Position numbers and translations under genes: made by a program. Of a stretch of DNA of 49,399 bases, positions 24,640 through 32,392 are shown in pieces (within the stretch, counting starts at the first letter, position 1; the number at the start of each line of letters is the position of its first letter). The stretch spans positions 1-49,399 of the forward strand of contig CANJBL010000018.1 of NCBI GenBank assembly GCA_947472795.1, in the 5' to 3' direction. The stretch comes from Fidelibacterota bacterium (lineage in GTDB: Bacteria; Pseudomonadota; Alphaproteobacteria; Rhodospirillales; Rhodospirillaceae). The notes beneath the pieces were generated by a model that was not told the origin of the DNA, did not search any database, and was given only the letters and a program-made list of their open reading frames with translations.

Positions 24640-24768
24640 ATGGCCAAAGCCAAAACAAAGGCTGCAGTAAAAAGCAGCAAGACCGCCAAGCGTAAATCCA
24701 CGCCGAAAGTCGCGCGCTCGCCGGTCCAGGCGGGCCGTCCCACGCCGGCCCGCGGGGGACGGCGTTAG
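24640..24768 (+). CDS. 42-residue strongly basic protein
   Basis: An ATG at 24640 with GAGGGG 8 bases upstream opens 42 codons ending at TAG 24768. The product has about 15 Lys/Arg and no acidic residues. Its first half is Lys/Ala/Ser rich (MAKAKTKAAVKSSKTAKRKS) and its second half holds Pro, Gly and Arg (QAGRPTPARGGRR). This is the composition of histone-H1-like or nucleic-acid-binding tails; the GRP string recalls an AT-hook core but lacks the full RGRP context. It is probably cytoplasmic and binds DNA or RNA (inference). It stands alone, with a palindrome right after its stop. I do not recognise a family. Confidence 0.6.
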   Translation: MAKAKTKAAVKSSKTAKRKSTPKVARSPVQAGRPTPARGGRR

Positions 24769-24769
24769 A

Positions 24770-24811
24770 GCATTTTTGGGAAAGTGGTTTTTGCTTTTCC
24801 CGCTAAAAATT
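24770..24811. repeat. Interspersed palindrome, family B, in the terminator position
   Basis: GCATTTTTGGGAAAGTGG is followed by TTTTTGCTTTTCCCGC and TAAAAATT. GGGAAAG pairs with CTTTTCCC with flanking A/T arms. It starts 1 base after the stop of the small basic gene and ends 13 bases before the convergent ATP12 stop, so it may also terminate transcription both ways. Confidence 0.65.
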
Positions 24812-24824
24812 CAGGACACAAAAA

Positions 24825-25616
24825 TCAGGTCACGAGAAGCTTGAGATAACGTCCGATGGCCGCGAGGTCTTCGCCAATACGCTGCTGACGCGCAACGGCG
24901 ATTTCGTCGCGGCCCCAATTCTCCATCTGAAACGTTTCATCCAGCATCGCCGCGGCGAACGCTTCGTCGGAGGTGATCTGGCCATGCGCCATGGCCAGGC
25001 CCAGCGCCAGTGAATTGGTGATGGCCGCCGTGGCCTGAACGGCCGTGAGACGCCCATCGTCGAGCGTATCGAGAGCATCGGTCAGGGCGGAAATCGAATC
25101 ATCGGATTGCAGCTTCGGCATCACACCGACCGATGCAATCAGATCGGAACCCGACATAGCGCCGACCCAATCCAGGATCGGTTGCCATGTGTCATCCTGA
25201 CGCTGGCGCAGCGAAGGCTGATCGGCGGCCCGGTAGCAAAGCAGATCGGCATGCACATGAGACATCAGCGCGGCGATCATCTGCGCCGGTTCCGGCTTTA
25301 CCTTGTCAAGGCGCGTGGACTCCAGGCGCGTCAGCGGCATGTTCTCCGGCTCGATGTGCGGATCTTGCGCATCCCATTCAGCGGCGATCGCATCGGCCAG
25401 CGAGCGCGACCGTGTGCTGAGCTGTTTGCGCATCGGCGTCATCACCGGCTTGCCGTCGAGTAGCACGCGGAAGTCGCCGCTCTCTTCGCCGACGCTGACG
25501 GATTTATAGACGCGCTTGATTTTGGGACGGGGTGGTTCGCGGCCCGTCTGCGGTGTTGGGATATGTGGTTCCACTGTGTCTACTTCTTTTGGGTCCAGGT
25601 GCGTGCGGTTTGACAT
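24825..25616 (-). CDS. ATP12-family F1-ATPase assembly chaperone
   Basis: The family chaperones the F1 alpha subunit before hexamer assembly; it is typical of mitochondria and alphaproteobacteria. The 263-residue protein has a Pro-rich N-terminal tail, then FRVLLDGKPVMTPMRKQL, AIAAEWDAQ, PLTRLESTRLD, and the family's conserved DLLCYRA and WQPILDWV. Its end, SLALGLAMAHGQIT and FQMENWGRDE, also fits. The ATG at 25616 lies 37 bases inside the 3' end of asmA, so translation is probably coupled to that gene. ATP synthase genes are not in the window. It is the last gene of the degQ-to-atp12 run. Confidence 0.93.
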   Translation of the reverse strand: MSNRTHLDPKEVDTVEPHIPTPQTGREPPRPKIKRVYKSVSVGEESGDFRVLLDGKPVMTPMRKQLSTRSRSLADAIAAEWDAQDPHIEPENMPLTRLESTRLDKVKPEPAQMIAALMSHVHADLLCYRAADQPSLRQRQDDTWQPILDWVGAMSGSDLIASVGVMPKLQSDDSISALTDALDTLDDGRLTAVQATAAITNSLALGLAMAHGQITSDEAFAAAMLDETFQMENWGRDEIAVARQQRIGEDLAAIGRYLKLLVT

Positions 25617-27814
25617 GGATCGCCACCGCCTTCAACGCGGTTCTTGGCGCCTTGCGCCAGCGCCGAAAGACCACCTGTCGCAAAAGCGGCACCCAGAGTG
25701 CCGATGGACTTGATGGCGCCAGCCTTATCGATACCGATACCGGGGCTCGCCAGCGGCCCGGTCACGCGTACCGCCGATACGATAGACCCGAGGCCCATGC
25801 CCAATCCGCCGGTGGCTTTTGGGTTCACACTCAGGTCGATGCGTTCGGTGCCGAGATTGATCTCGCCGCTGGAGGTCAGCTGCATCTTGTCGGTGACCAG
25901 CGCGATGCCATTGCTGGTCCGTGCCACGCCGCCCGTGATCTGAAAATTAGCGACACCGCAGCGCGCCACCGTATAGGGGTCCTTGTTGCCGACGGGGTTC
26001 ACCGCGCTCAAGACCTGCATGATGACGTCGGCGCCGACGATATTGAGCGCGTCGCTGCGGATCTTGCTCTCGCCCATGCCGATCAGGAACGAGCCGTTGA
26101 GGCTGGTGGCGATGGCATGGGGCGACGCCCCGCTCCCGCGCACATTCACATCGAGATCAAGCGGACCTTGCGTGATGACATCGCCACGCTTCATTTCCTT
26201 GGCGATGGTTTCAGCTGTGATGCCCTTCGCGGTCGCGCTCAGCGCCAGGGATTTTTCACGCGCATCCATGGCGAGGTCGGCGGACAGGCTGCCGCCCGCC
26301 ACACCGAAGCTCGCGGGCTTAACGGCCAGCTTGCCGTCGGTCAGCGCCACCGGCACCGAGACATTGCTGAGCACCAGGCCGTTGGGCAGCGTGAGCTTGC
26401 CGATGGTGATCTTCACATCGGCATCTGCCGCTTCCAGGCTCTCCCATGGCAGCGGATCGTTGGAGAACATGGGTCCGCTCGCAGCACCTTTCGCTGGCGC
26501 GGCACCCTGTTTATTCCCGGGGCCACCTGAAGACTTGGCGAAGGCCGCAAGGTCCAGCTCGGGGATGTTCACGGTGCCCTTGGCCACGGGACGCTTCGTG
26601 GAGACATCGACGGTAATATCGGTGTTCACCTTGAGGCCCATGCCTTCAATAACCACCTTCGCGGGGAAACCCTTGTTCATGGCGGCCAGCGCCGCAACAG
26701 GCGCAAGCGTGCCGTTGGCCTTCACGTCCTGACCACCGACCTTGGCGGCGAAGGTCAGTGCGCCCTTCTCGTCCAGCGTCAGTTTATCGACAGCCACATC
26801 CACTGGCGCGCCATCGCCTGTCATCGCGATCTTGGTATCGCTGACGGCGAGATTGGTGATTCCGAGATCGCCGATCTTGCCCTTGGCATCGACGGCGATT
26901 TTACCGATCTCGGCAGTGGTGGTGGTTTTGCCGTCCTTAGAATTGACTGCGACCTTCTCGACCGTGAGCTTGGTGACGTTCATGGCCTTCAGCGCGCCCA
27001 CGACATCCAGCTGCTGGCCGGGTTTCGCGGGCGTGCGCTTGGTGGCCGCACCTTCCATCGAGAGGCTCGCAACGGCGCCGTTATAGATCATGGGTCCATC
27101 GGCATAGGCGCCCTTGGCGTCGCTGACCGAGACCTTGGTAATATTGAAGTCGGTGATGGGCCCGCTGGCCGCCATGGTCAGCTTGCCGACGCTGCCGGAG
27201 CCGGATTTCGCACCCTGCTTGAAATCGGCAATCGCGCTCGTAACGGAAAGCGACGAAATGGCGAGATCGGTGATGGTGCCTTCCAGATCGATGTCCATCG
27301 TCTTGGCGGCGATGGAGGCGGCTTCCTTGGTCTTGCCGTCGCGGTAGGTGAGCTTCAGACCTTCAAAGCCGACGCCGCTGACGTTCAGAGCCTGGGAACT
27401 GCCGGCGCTCTGCTGGGTCTGGGCGCCCTTAGGGGTGTCGAACTCCCAATTGCCCTTCCCGTTGGCGTCGGTCTCCAGATAGGCGTCGGCGTCCGTCATC
27501 TTCAGGCCGCTGATGTTCACGGTCCCGAACAGCAGCGGGATAAGCTGGGTGTGAGCCTCGAGTTTCTTAAGGGTCAACATCTGAGGCCGGGTGCCCCAGG
27601 AGGCATTGGACAAGGCAACATCGCTGAGGACGATGGCCGGCGACAGGGAGATCCCGAGCTTCATGTCGCCAATGGCGATGTCGCGCCCGGTAGCGCTTTT
27701 GACCTGGGCCTGGACCGCGCCCTTGTATTTGTTCACATCGACGGTCATCAGGACGATGACCACGACCACGATGAGGGCGACGACGACGCCGGCAGCGATC
27801 TTGACGATCTTCAT
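25580..27814 (-). CDS. AsmA-family protein
   Basis: AsmA-type proteins are inner-membrane-anchored periplasmic proteins with long beta-groove (repeating beta taco) folds, thought to move phospholipids toward the outer membrane. The 744-residue protein has one N-terminal membrane helix (about 5-24), VDVNKYKGAVQAQVKSATGRDIAI, the family's opening domain, then a long beta-rich body. The C-terminal conserved part includes GPLDLDVNVRGSGASPHAIATSL and GSFLIGMGESKIRSDALNIV. GGAGGA precedes the ATG. The start overlaps the upstream phosphatase stop by 4 bases, and its own end overlaps the ATP12 gene by 37 bases. Confidence 0.93.
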   Translation of the reverse strand: MKIVKIAAGVVVALIVVVVIVLMTVDVNKYKGAVQAQVKSATGRDIAIGDMKLGISLSPAIVLSDVALSNASWGTRPQMLTLKKLEAHTQLIPLLFGTVNISGLKMTDADAYLETDANGKGNWEFDTPKGAQTQQSAGSSQALNVSGVGFEGLKLTYRDGKTKEAASIAAKTMDIDLEGTITDLAISSLSVTSAIADFKQGAKSGSGSVGKLTMAASGPITDFNITKVSVSDAKGAYADGPMIYNGAVASLSMEGAATKRTPAKPGQQLDVVGALKAMNVTKLTVEKVAVNSKDGKTTTTAEIGKIAVDAKGKIGDLGITNLAVSDTKIAMTGDGAPVDVAVDKLTLDEKGALTFAAKVGGQDVKANGTLAPVAALAAMNKGFPAKVVIEGMGLKVNTDITVDVSTKRPVAKGTVNIPELDLAAFAKSSGGPGNKQGAAPAKGAASGPMFSNDPLPWESLEAADADVKITIGKLTLPNGLVLSNVSVPVALTDGKLAVKPASFGVAGGSLSADLAMDAREKSLALSATAKGITAETIAKEMKRGDVITQGPLDLDVNVRGSGASPHAIATSLNGSFLIGMGESKIRSDALNIVGADVIMQVLSAVNPVGNKDPYTVARCGVANFQITGGVARTSNGIALVTDKMQLTSSGEINLGTERIDLSVNPKATGGLGMGLGSIVSAVRVTGPLASPGIGIDKAGAIKSIGTLGAAFATGGLSALAQGAKNRVEGGGDPCQTARTWTQKK

Positions 27815-28497
27815 TGTTTGTCCTCCACGGGAGCGGTGAGGTCTTCGATAGCGTGCAGCAGATCTTCCAGGCGATCAACGAGGCGGTGGGCGCCGGCGGC
27901 CTGCAGTTCAGCCACAGGATGGTTGCCCCAGGATACACCGACGGCATGGGCGCCGGCAGCGCGCGCCATGAGGATATCGAAGGATGTATCGCCGATCACG
28001 ACAGTGTTTTTGGGTTCAACTCCTATCTCAGCCATGGCGCGTAACACCATGCCAGGATGTGGTTTTCCAGGAGAATTATCGGGCGTGGATACGGTCACGA
28101 AACGCTCCGTCAGGCCATGGCGGTTCAGCACATGATTGACGCCCCGGGTGGCCTTGCCCGTGGCGATGCCGAGCAGGAAACCGGCCTTCTCCAACTGGTC
28201 TAGGACTTCATGAGTTCCTGCGAAAAGCGGCTCATCGTAGCCGGGGCTCGCCCGCATGCGGACGAAGATCTCCCGGTACTCGCGGTCGAGGTCATCGTGG
28301 CGGCTGGTGTCCACATGGGGGAACAGCCGCACCAGCGCTTCCTTCAGCGACAGGCCAATGACCCCCGGCACCTTGGCCGGGTCCGGCGGTGGCAATCCCA
28401 GAGAGCGCGAAACCTCAGCCACGGCCTGGATGATGTTGGCCTGGCTATCCACGATGGTGCCGTCTAAATCAAAGATGGCGAGACGTAACGGTTTCAT
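27811..28497 (-). CDS. HAD-superfamily hydrolase, phosphoglycolate-phosphatase-like
   Basis: The 228-residue cytoplasmic phosphatase of HAD subfamily IA has motif I DLDGTIVDS (Asp10, Asp12), an alpha-helical cap (about 20-85), motif II in GIATGK, Lys in SPGKPHPG and motif IV GDTSFDILMARAAG. It is Gph-like and could remove 2-phosphoglycolate from DNA repair or another small phosphate ester; substrate is inference. Its start overlaps the pseudouridine synthase stop (ATGA) and its stop overlaps the asmA start (ATGA). Confidence 0.9.
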   Translation of the reverse strand: MKPLRLAIFDLDGTIVDSQANIIQAVAEVSRSLGLPPPDPAKVPGVIGLSLKEALVRLFPHVDTSRHDDLDREYREIFVRMRASPGYDEPLFAGTHEVLDQLEKAGFLLGIATGKATRGVNHVLNRHGLTERFVTVSTPDNSPGKPHPGMVLRAMAEIGVEPKNTVVIGDTSFDILMARAAGAHAVGVSWGNHPVAELQAAGAHRLVDRLEDLLHAIEDLTAPVEDKQ

Positions 28498-29501
28498 TCA
28501 TCAGCATCTTTCTCATTGAAACCCAGATCCTTGAAGGCATCTTTCATGTGTTTGGGCAAAGGCGCTTTCAGGCTCAGTGGCTTCTTGCCAGGGCGCTCGA
28601 TGACCAGAGCGCGGGCATGCAGGCACATGTTATCTGCCACGCCGGACAGCAGGCCGTCATGGAGATCGACCCTCTGATCCAGGTGCTTCTGGCGGATGGC
28701 ATACTTATGGTCGCCGACGATGGGCGTGCCGATGAGGGCGCAGTGGGCGCGGAGCTGGTGGGTGCGCCCGGTTCGGGGGCTGAGTTCCAGCCAGGTAAAC
28801 CGCCGGGCAGCGGTATCGATCACCCGGTAATCGGTGACGGCGGACTTGCCTTCCTCGTCGTCCCATTCCATGCGCTCGCGGCCCGAAACGGCGGACTTGG
28901 CGAGGGCGGCGTTGATGGTTCCAGCCGGATGCTCTGGGTAGCCCATGACGAGAGCCCAGTAGGTCTTCTGCATGTCGCGGCTCTGGAAGGATCTCGCCAG
29001 CACGGCCGCGGACTTGACGGTGCGGGCCACCACGATGACGCCGGACGTATCGCGGTCAAGGCGGTGCACCAGGCGCGGACGATCATCGAACCCGAAGCGC
29101 AGGGCATCGAGCATGCCGTCGAGGTGCTTGGTGGTCTTGGTGCCGCCCTGGACCGCGAGGCCAGGAGGCTTGTTGAGGGCAATCAGATCGTCGTCCTTGA
29201 AGATCACCATGCCCTGCACGGTGGCGGCGTCCTGATCAGAAATAGCAAAGCCGCGCGGGACTTTAACCGCCGGCAACCCTGAGGCCGGAGCTTTGGATTC
29301 CAAGGGCGGGACGCGAACCACCTGCCCCGTCTCCAGGCGCTGGTTGGCCTTGGCCCTGCCGCCGTCGACCCGGATCTGGCCTGTGCGCAACAGCTTCTCC
29401 AGCCGGCCATGATTGAGCTCGGGAAACCGGCGCTTGAACCAGCGGTCCAGGCGGGTTTCAGACTCTTCGGCCTCGACGGTGATCTGCTGTACGCCGCTCA
29501 T
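28494..29501 (-). CDS. RluC/RluD-family 23S rRNA pseudouridine synthase
   Basis: The enzyme isomerises specific uridines of 23S rRNA. The 335-residue protein has an N-terminal S4 RNA-binding domain (about 17-65; TRLDRWFKRRFPELNHGRLE) and the catalytic domain with HRLDRDTSG (146-154, catalytic Asp149). Later segments RTGRTHQLRAHC and GDHKYAI are family hallmarks. RluC is favoured over RluD by the long linker after S4 and the KPPGLAVQGG context, but I cannot fix the target uridines. It overlaps rarA upstream and the HAD gene downstream by 4 bases each. Confidence 0.93.
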   Translation of the reverse strand: MSGVQQITVEAEESETRLDRWFKRRFPELNHGRLEKLLRTGQIRVDGGRAKANQRLETGQVVRVPPLESKAPASGLPAVKVPRGFAISDQDAATVQGMVIFKDDDLIALNKPPGLAVQGGTKTTKHLDGMLDALRFGFDDRPRLVHRLDRDTSGVIVVARTVKSAAVLARSFQSRDMQKTYWALVMGYPEHPAGTINAALAKSAVSGRERMEWDDEEGKSAVTDYRVIDTAARRFTWLELSPRTGRTHQLRAHCALIGTPIVGDHKYAIRQKHLDQRVDLHDGLLSGVADNMCLHARALVIERPGKKPLSLKAPLPKHMKDAFKDLGFNEKDADE

Positions 29502-30850
29502 GCTTCGCCTTTGCCCGGTTCATTCCGCTTCTCGCGGAGCTTCTGCCAGTATTCCAGGCGCTTAACCACCTCTCGTTCAAAACCCCGCTCGTTGGGACGA
29601 TAGAACTGGGCCCTGGGCATGCCGTCGGGGAAGTAGTTCTTGCCCGAGAAGGCGTCCGGCTGGTCATGGTCGTAGGCATAGCCCTTGCCGTAACCGATCT
29701 CCTTCATGAACTTGGTGGGCGCATTCAGGATGTGGGCCGGCGGCATGAGCGAGCCCGTCCGCCGGGCAGCATCCAGGGCTTCGCCCAAAGCTACATAGCC
29801 AGCATTGGATTTTGGCGCGGTGGCCAAATAGATAGTCAGCTCTGCAATTGGGATGTGCCCTTCGGGCGATCCCAGCCGGTCATAAGCCTGCCAGGTGGCG
29901 ATGGCCATCTGCAGCGCCTGAGGGTCGGCCATGCCCACATCTTCCGCCGCGAAGACCGTGAGGCGCCGGAGCAGGAAGGCAATGTCCTCGCCGGCATCGA
30001 TCATGCGGCTGACCCAATACAGGGCCGCGTCCGGGTCTGACCCGCGCAGGGATTTATGCACCGCGCTGATGAGGTTGAAGTGGCCTTCGCGGTCTTTGTC
30101 GTAGACCGGCGCGCGGCGCTGTATGACTTTGGTAAGTTCTGCCGGATCAAGAGGTTGGGAGTCTTTCTTGAGAGCCAAGATTTCGTCTGTGAGCGCCAGC
30201 AGATAGCGCCCGTCGCCGTCGGCCATGGCGCGCAAAGCAGACCGCGCATCGGGCGTAAGCGGGAGTGGGTGGCCGGCGTCGGCCTCGGCCCGGGACAGGA
30301 GCTTGTCCAAGGCCGCATCGTCCAGCCGGCGCAGGACCATGACCTGGCAGCGGGACATGAGCGCGGCGTTGAGCTCGAAAGATGGGTTCTCGGTCGTGGC
30401 CCCGACAAGCACAACAGTCCCATCTTCCACATAGGGCAGGAAGCCGTCCTGCTGCGCACGGTTGAAGCGGTGAATCTCGTCGACGAACAGGAGCGTGCCC
30501 TGCCCTTTGCCCCCGCCCGGCGGGCGGCGGCGCTTGGCGGCGGCGTCGAAGATCTTGCGGAGATCGGCGACCCCGGAGAACACCGCCGAGATTGGCTGGA
30601 AGTGGAGATCGGTCCCCTTGGCCAGAAGACGGGCAATGGTGGTCTTGCCGCAGCCCGGCGGACCCCAAAGGATCATGGAGCTGAGACGCTTCTGGGTCAG
30701 CATGCGACCCATGGGTCCATCTGGCCCTAAGAGGTGCTCCTGGCCGACAACTTCGGACAGGTCCTTGGGCCGCAGGCGGTCAGCGAGAGGCTGGCCTTCC
30801 TTTGGGCCGGAGGGCTCGGGCAGGCCAGCGCTGTTGAAGAGGTCGCTCAC
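29498..30850 (-). CDS. rarA: Replication-associated recombination protein RarA (MgsA)
   Basis: RarA is an AAA+ clamp-loader-related ATPase that acts at stalled replication forks and binds single-strand-binding protein. The 450-residue protein has Walker A GPPGCGKT (63-70), Walker B LFVDE (121-125), a sensor 1 segment GATTENPSF, and the C-terminal tetramerisation part with KSLRGSDPDAALYW and the MPPAHILNAPTKFMKE signature. Its GTG start overlaps the degQ stop by 4 bases (GTGA), and its stop overlaps the pseudouridine synthase start. Confidence 0.96.
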   Translation of the reverse strand: MSDLFNSAGLPEPSGPKEGQPLADRLRPKDLSEVVGQEHLLGPDGPMGRMLTQKRLSSMILWGPPGCGKTTIARLLAKGTDLHFQPISAVFSGVADLRKIFDAAAKRRRPPGGGKGQGTLLFVDEIHRFNRAQQDGFLPYVEDGTVVLVGATTENPSFELNAALMSRCQVMVLRRLDDAALDKLLSRAEADAGHPLPLTPDARSALRAMADGDGRYLLALTDEILALKKDSQPLDPAELTKVIQRRAPVYDKDREGHFNLISAVHKSLRGSDPDAALYWVSRMIDAGEDIAFLLRRLTVFAAEDVGMADPQALQMAIATWQAYDRLGSPEGHIPIAELTIYLATAPKSNAGYVALGEALDAARRTGSLMPPAHILNAPTKFMKEIGYGKGYAYDHDQPDAFSGKNYFPDGMPRAQFYRPNERGFEREVVKRLEYWQKLREKRNEPGKGEA

Positions 30851-32250
30851 CCGTCCACCTGGAACTGGTAGACCTGCCCGCCGCGGTTCAGGGATACGCT
30901 CCAGCGCGGTTGCGGCTGAGCGGTGACGCTCACGATGTCATCGACGCTCGTGATCTTTTTATTGTTGATCGTCAGAATGATATCGCCGTTTTCGAATCCA
31001 AGACTTGCAGCCACTGTGCGCGGCGAAACGGCCATGACGATGACCCCAGCGTCGGTGTACTCGCGCCCCAGTTCCTCGGCCAGCGCCGGGTTCAGATTGG
31101 CGACGGACGTCCCCGCCAATGGCTGGCGGCCAGAGAGCTGCGTGAGCTTACGGGCGGGGACTTCGGGCGGGGCTTGGAGGGCGACCGAGAGCGTCCGGGC
31201 CGTCCCGTTGTGGACGGCTTCAAGTGAGACCTTGCCGCCGACCGGCAGGGTGGCAAAGAGGTAGCGCAGCTCCTCGATGTCGTTGACCTCGTGGCCGTTC
31301 ACGGAGCGGACGATGTCGCCGACCTGAAGGCCGGCGGTCGCCACGGGGCTGCCGCCCACGACCCGGTCGATGATGACGCCCGTAGGCCGGCTGAGACTCA
31401 AACTTTTCGCCAGATCGGCGGTGATGCCCTTGCCGCTGGCGCCCAGCCAGGGACGGATGGCCCTACCCTCCTTCAAAATGCTGGAGAGCACCGTGCGGAC
31501 CATGTCCGAAGGGATGGCGAAACCGATCCCGACGCTGCCGCCACTGCCGGAGTAAATGGCGGTATTAATGCCGATGAGCCGCCCGTCGGAGGTGATGAGC
31601 GCGCCGCCCGAGTTGCCGGGATTGATGGCGGCGTCCGTCTGGATGAAGGAGCGGAAGTCCGTGACCCCCACCGTGGTGCGCGCCAGGGCCGAGACTATGC
31701 CGGAGGTGACTGTCTGGCCCACGCCAAAGGGATTGCCGATGGCCAGCACCAGGTCGCCCACTTCCAGGGCGTCGGAGTCCGAGAGATCCAGAGCCGGGAG
31801 CGCGTCGTTCACCCCCTGGAGCTGAAGCACGGCGAGGTCGGAACGGGCGTCCTTGCCGACCAGCTTGGCCGGGAATTCCCGGCGGTCGTTGAGGACCACG
31901 GTGATCTCGTCGGCGTCGCCGGCCACGTGGTTATTGGTGATGACCACCCCGGTGGAGCGGACGATGACCCCGGAGCCCAGGGAGTTCTGGACCTGATCGC
32001 GGGCGAAGGGGCTGTTGTTTCCGAAGAACTGGCGGAAGAAGGGATCGTTGAAGAGTCCCTGCGCGTCGTTATGGACGACCTTGCGGGTATAGATATTGAC
32101 CACCGCCGGGGCGGCCTTCTTCACCGCCGGCGCGAAGGTCAGCGTGACCTGCTCGCGCGAGGCCGGAACCACCTGCTGCGCGGCCTGGGCACTCGTCAAA
32201 ATGAGGCCCATGGCAAGGCCGGCGGCACACCTCAAAATACGCAAACTCAT
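30847..32250 (-). CDS. degQ: Periplasmic serine protease of the DegP/DegQ (HtrA) family
   Basis: HtrA proteases degrade misfolded envelope proteins. The 467-residue protein has a signal peptide ending near AQAA (about 24). The catalytic triad is His108 (TNNHVAG), Asp138 (ARSDLAVL) and Ser214 (GNSGGAL), followed by two PDZ domains (about 265-355 and 375-465). The annotated ATG at 32250 has AAAAGGG only one base upstream. A TTG two codons later is correctly spaced and would give MRILRCAAGLAMGL, so the true start may be 32244. It is the first gene of the coupled run to atp12 and divergent from the TonB receptor. Confidence 0.95.
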   Translation of the reverse strand: MSLRILRCAAGLAMGLILTSAQAAQQVVPASREQVTLTFAPAVKKAAPAVVNIYTRKVVHNDAQGLFNDPFFRQFFGNNSPFARDQVQNSLGSGVIVRSTGVVITNNHVAGDADEITVVLNDRREFPAKLVGKDARSDLAVLQLQGVNDALPALDLSDSDALEVGDLVLAIGNPFGVGQTVTSGIVSALARTTVGVTDFRSFIQTDAAINPGNSGGALITSDGRLIGINTAIYSGSGGSVGIGFAIPSDMVRTVLSSILKEGRAIRPWLGASGKGITADLAKSLSLSRPTGVIIDRVVGGSPVATAGLQVGDIVRSVNGHEVNDIEELRYLFATLPVGGKVSLEAVHNGTARTLSVALQAPPEVPARKLTQLSGRQPLAGTSVANLNPALAEELGREYTDAGVIVMAVSPRTVAASLGFENGDIILTINNKKITSVDDIVSVTAQPQPRWSVSLNRGGQVYQFQVDG

Positions 32251-32320
32251 GCCCTTTTCATTTCATTTTTAGCCGTTGCTGACAAGCTTATGCAGCTCCG
32301 CTGCCGGCGAGGACGCCGTC

Positions 32321-32353
32321 TTGTAAATGTTGTTGATAATATTTCATAATCAA
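32321..32353 (+). promoter_or_regulatory. Candidate promoter and inverted-repeat operator of the TonB receptor gene
   Basis: TTGTAA (32321-32326) and CATAAT (32345-32350) are 18 bases apart and form a fair sigma-70 promoter. Over its spacer and -10 lies TTGATAAT, ATTTC, ATAATCAA (32333-32353), an inverted repeat with one mismatched pair. An AT-rich palindrome over the -10 of a TonB receptor gene suggests a metal-responsive repressor site such as Fur, Irr or RirA (inference; it is not a textbook Fur box). Confidence 0.5.
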
Positions 32354-32392
32354 TAGGATATCCGAGCATCCTCATCTCATGATGAATCGAAA

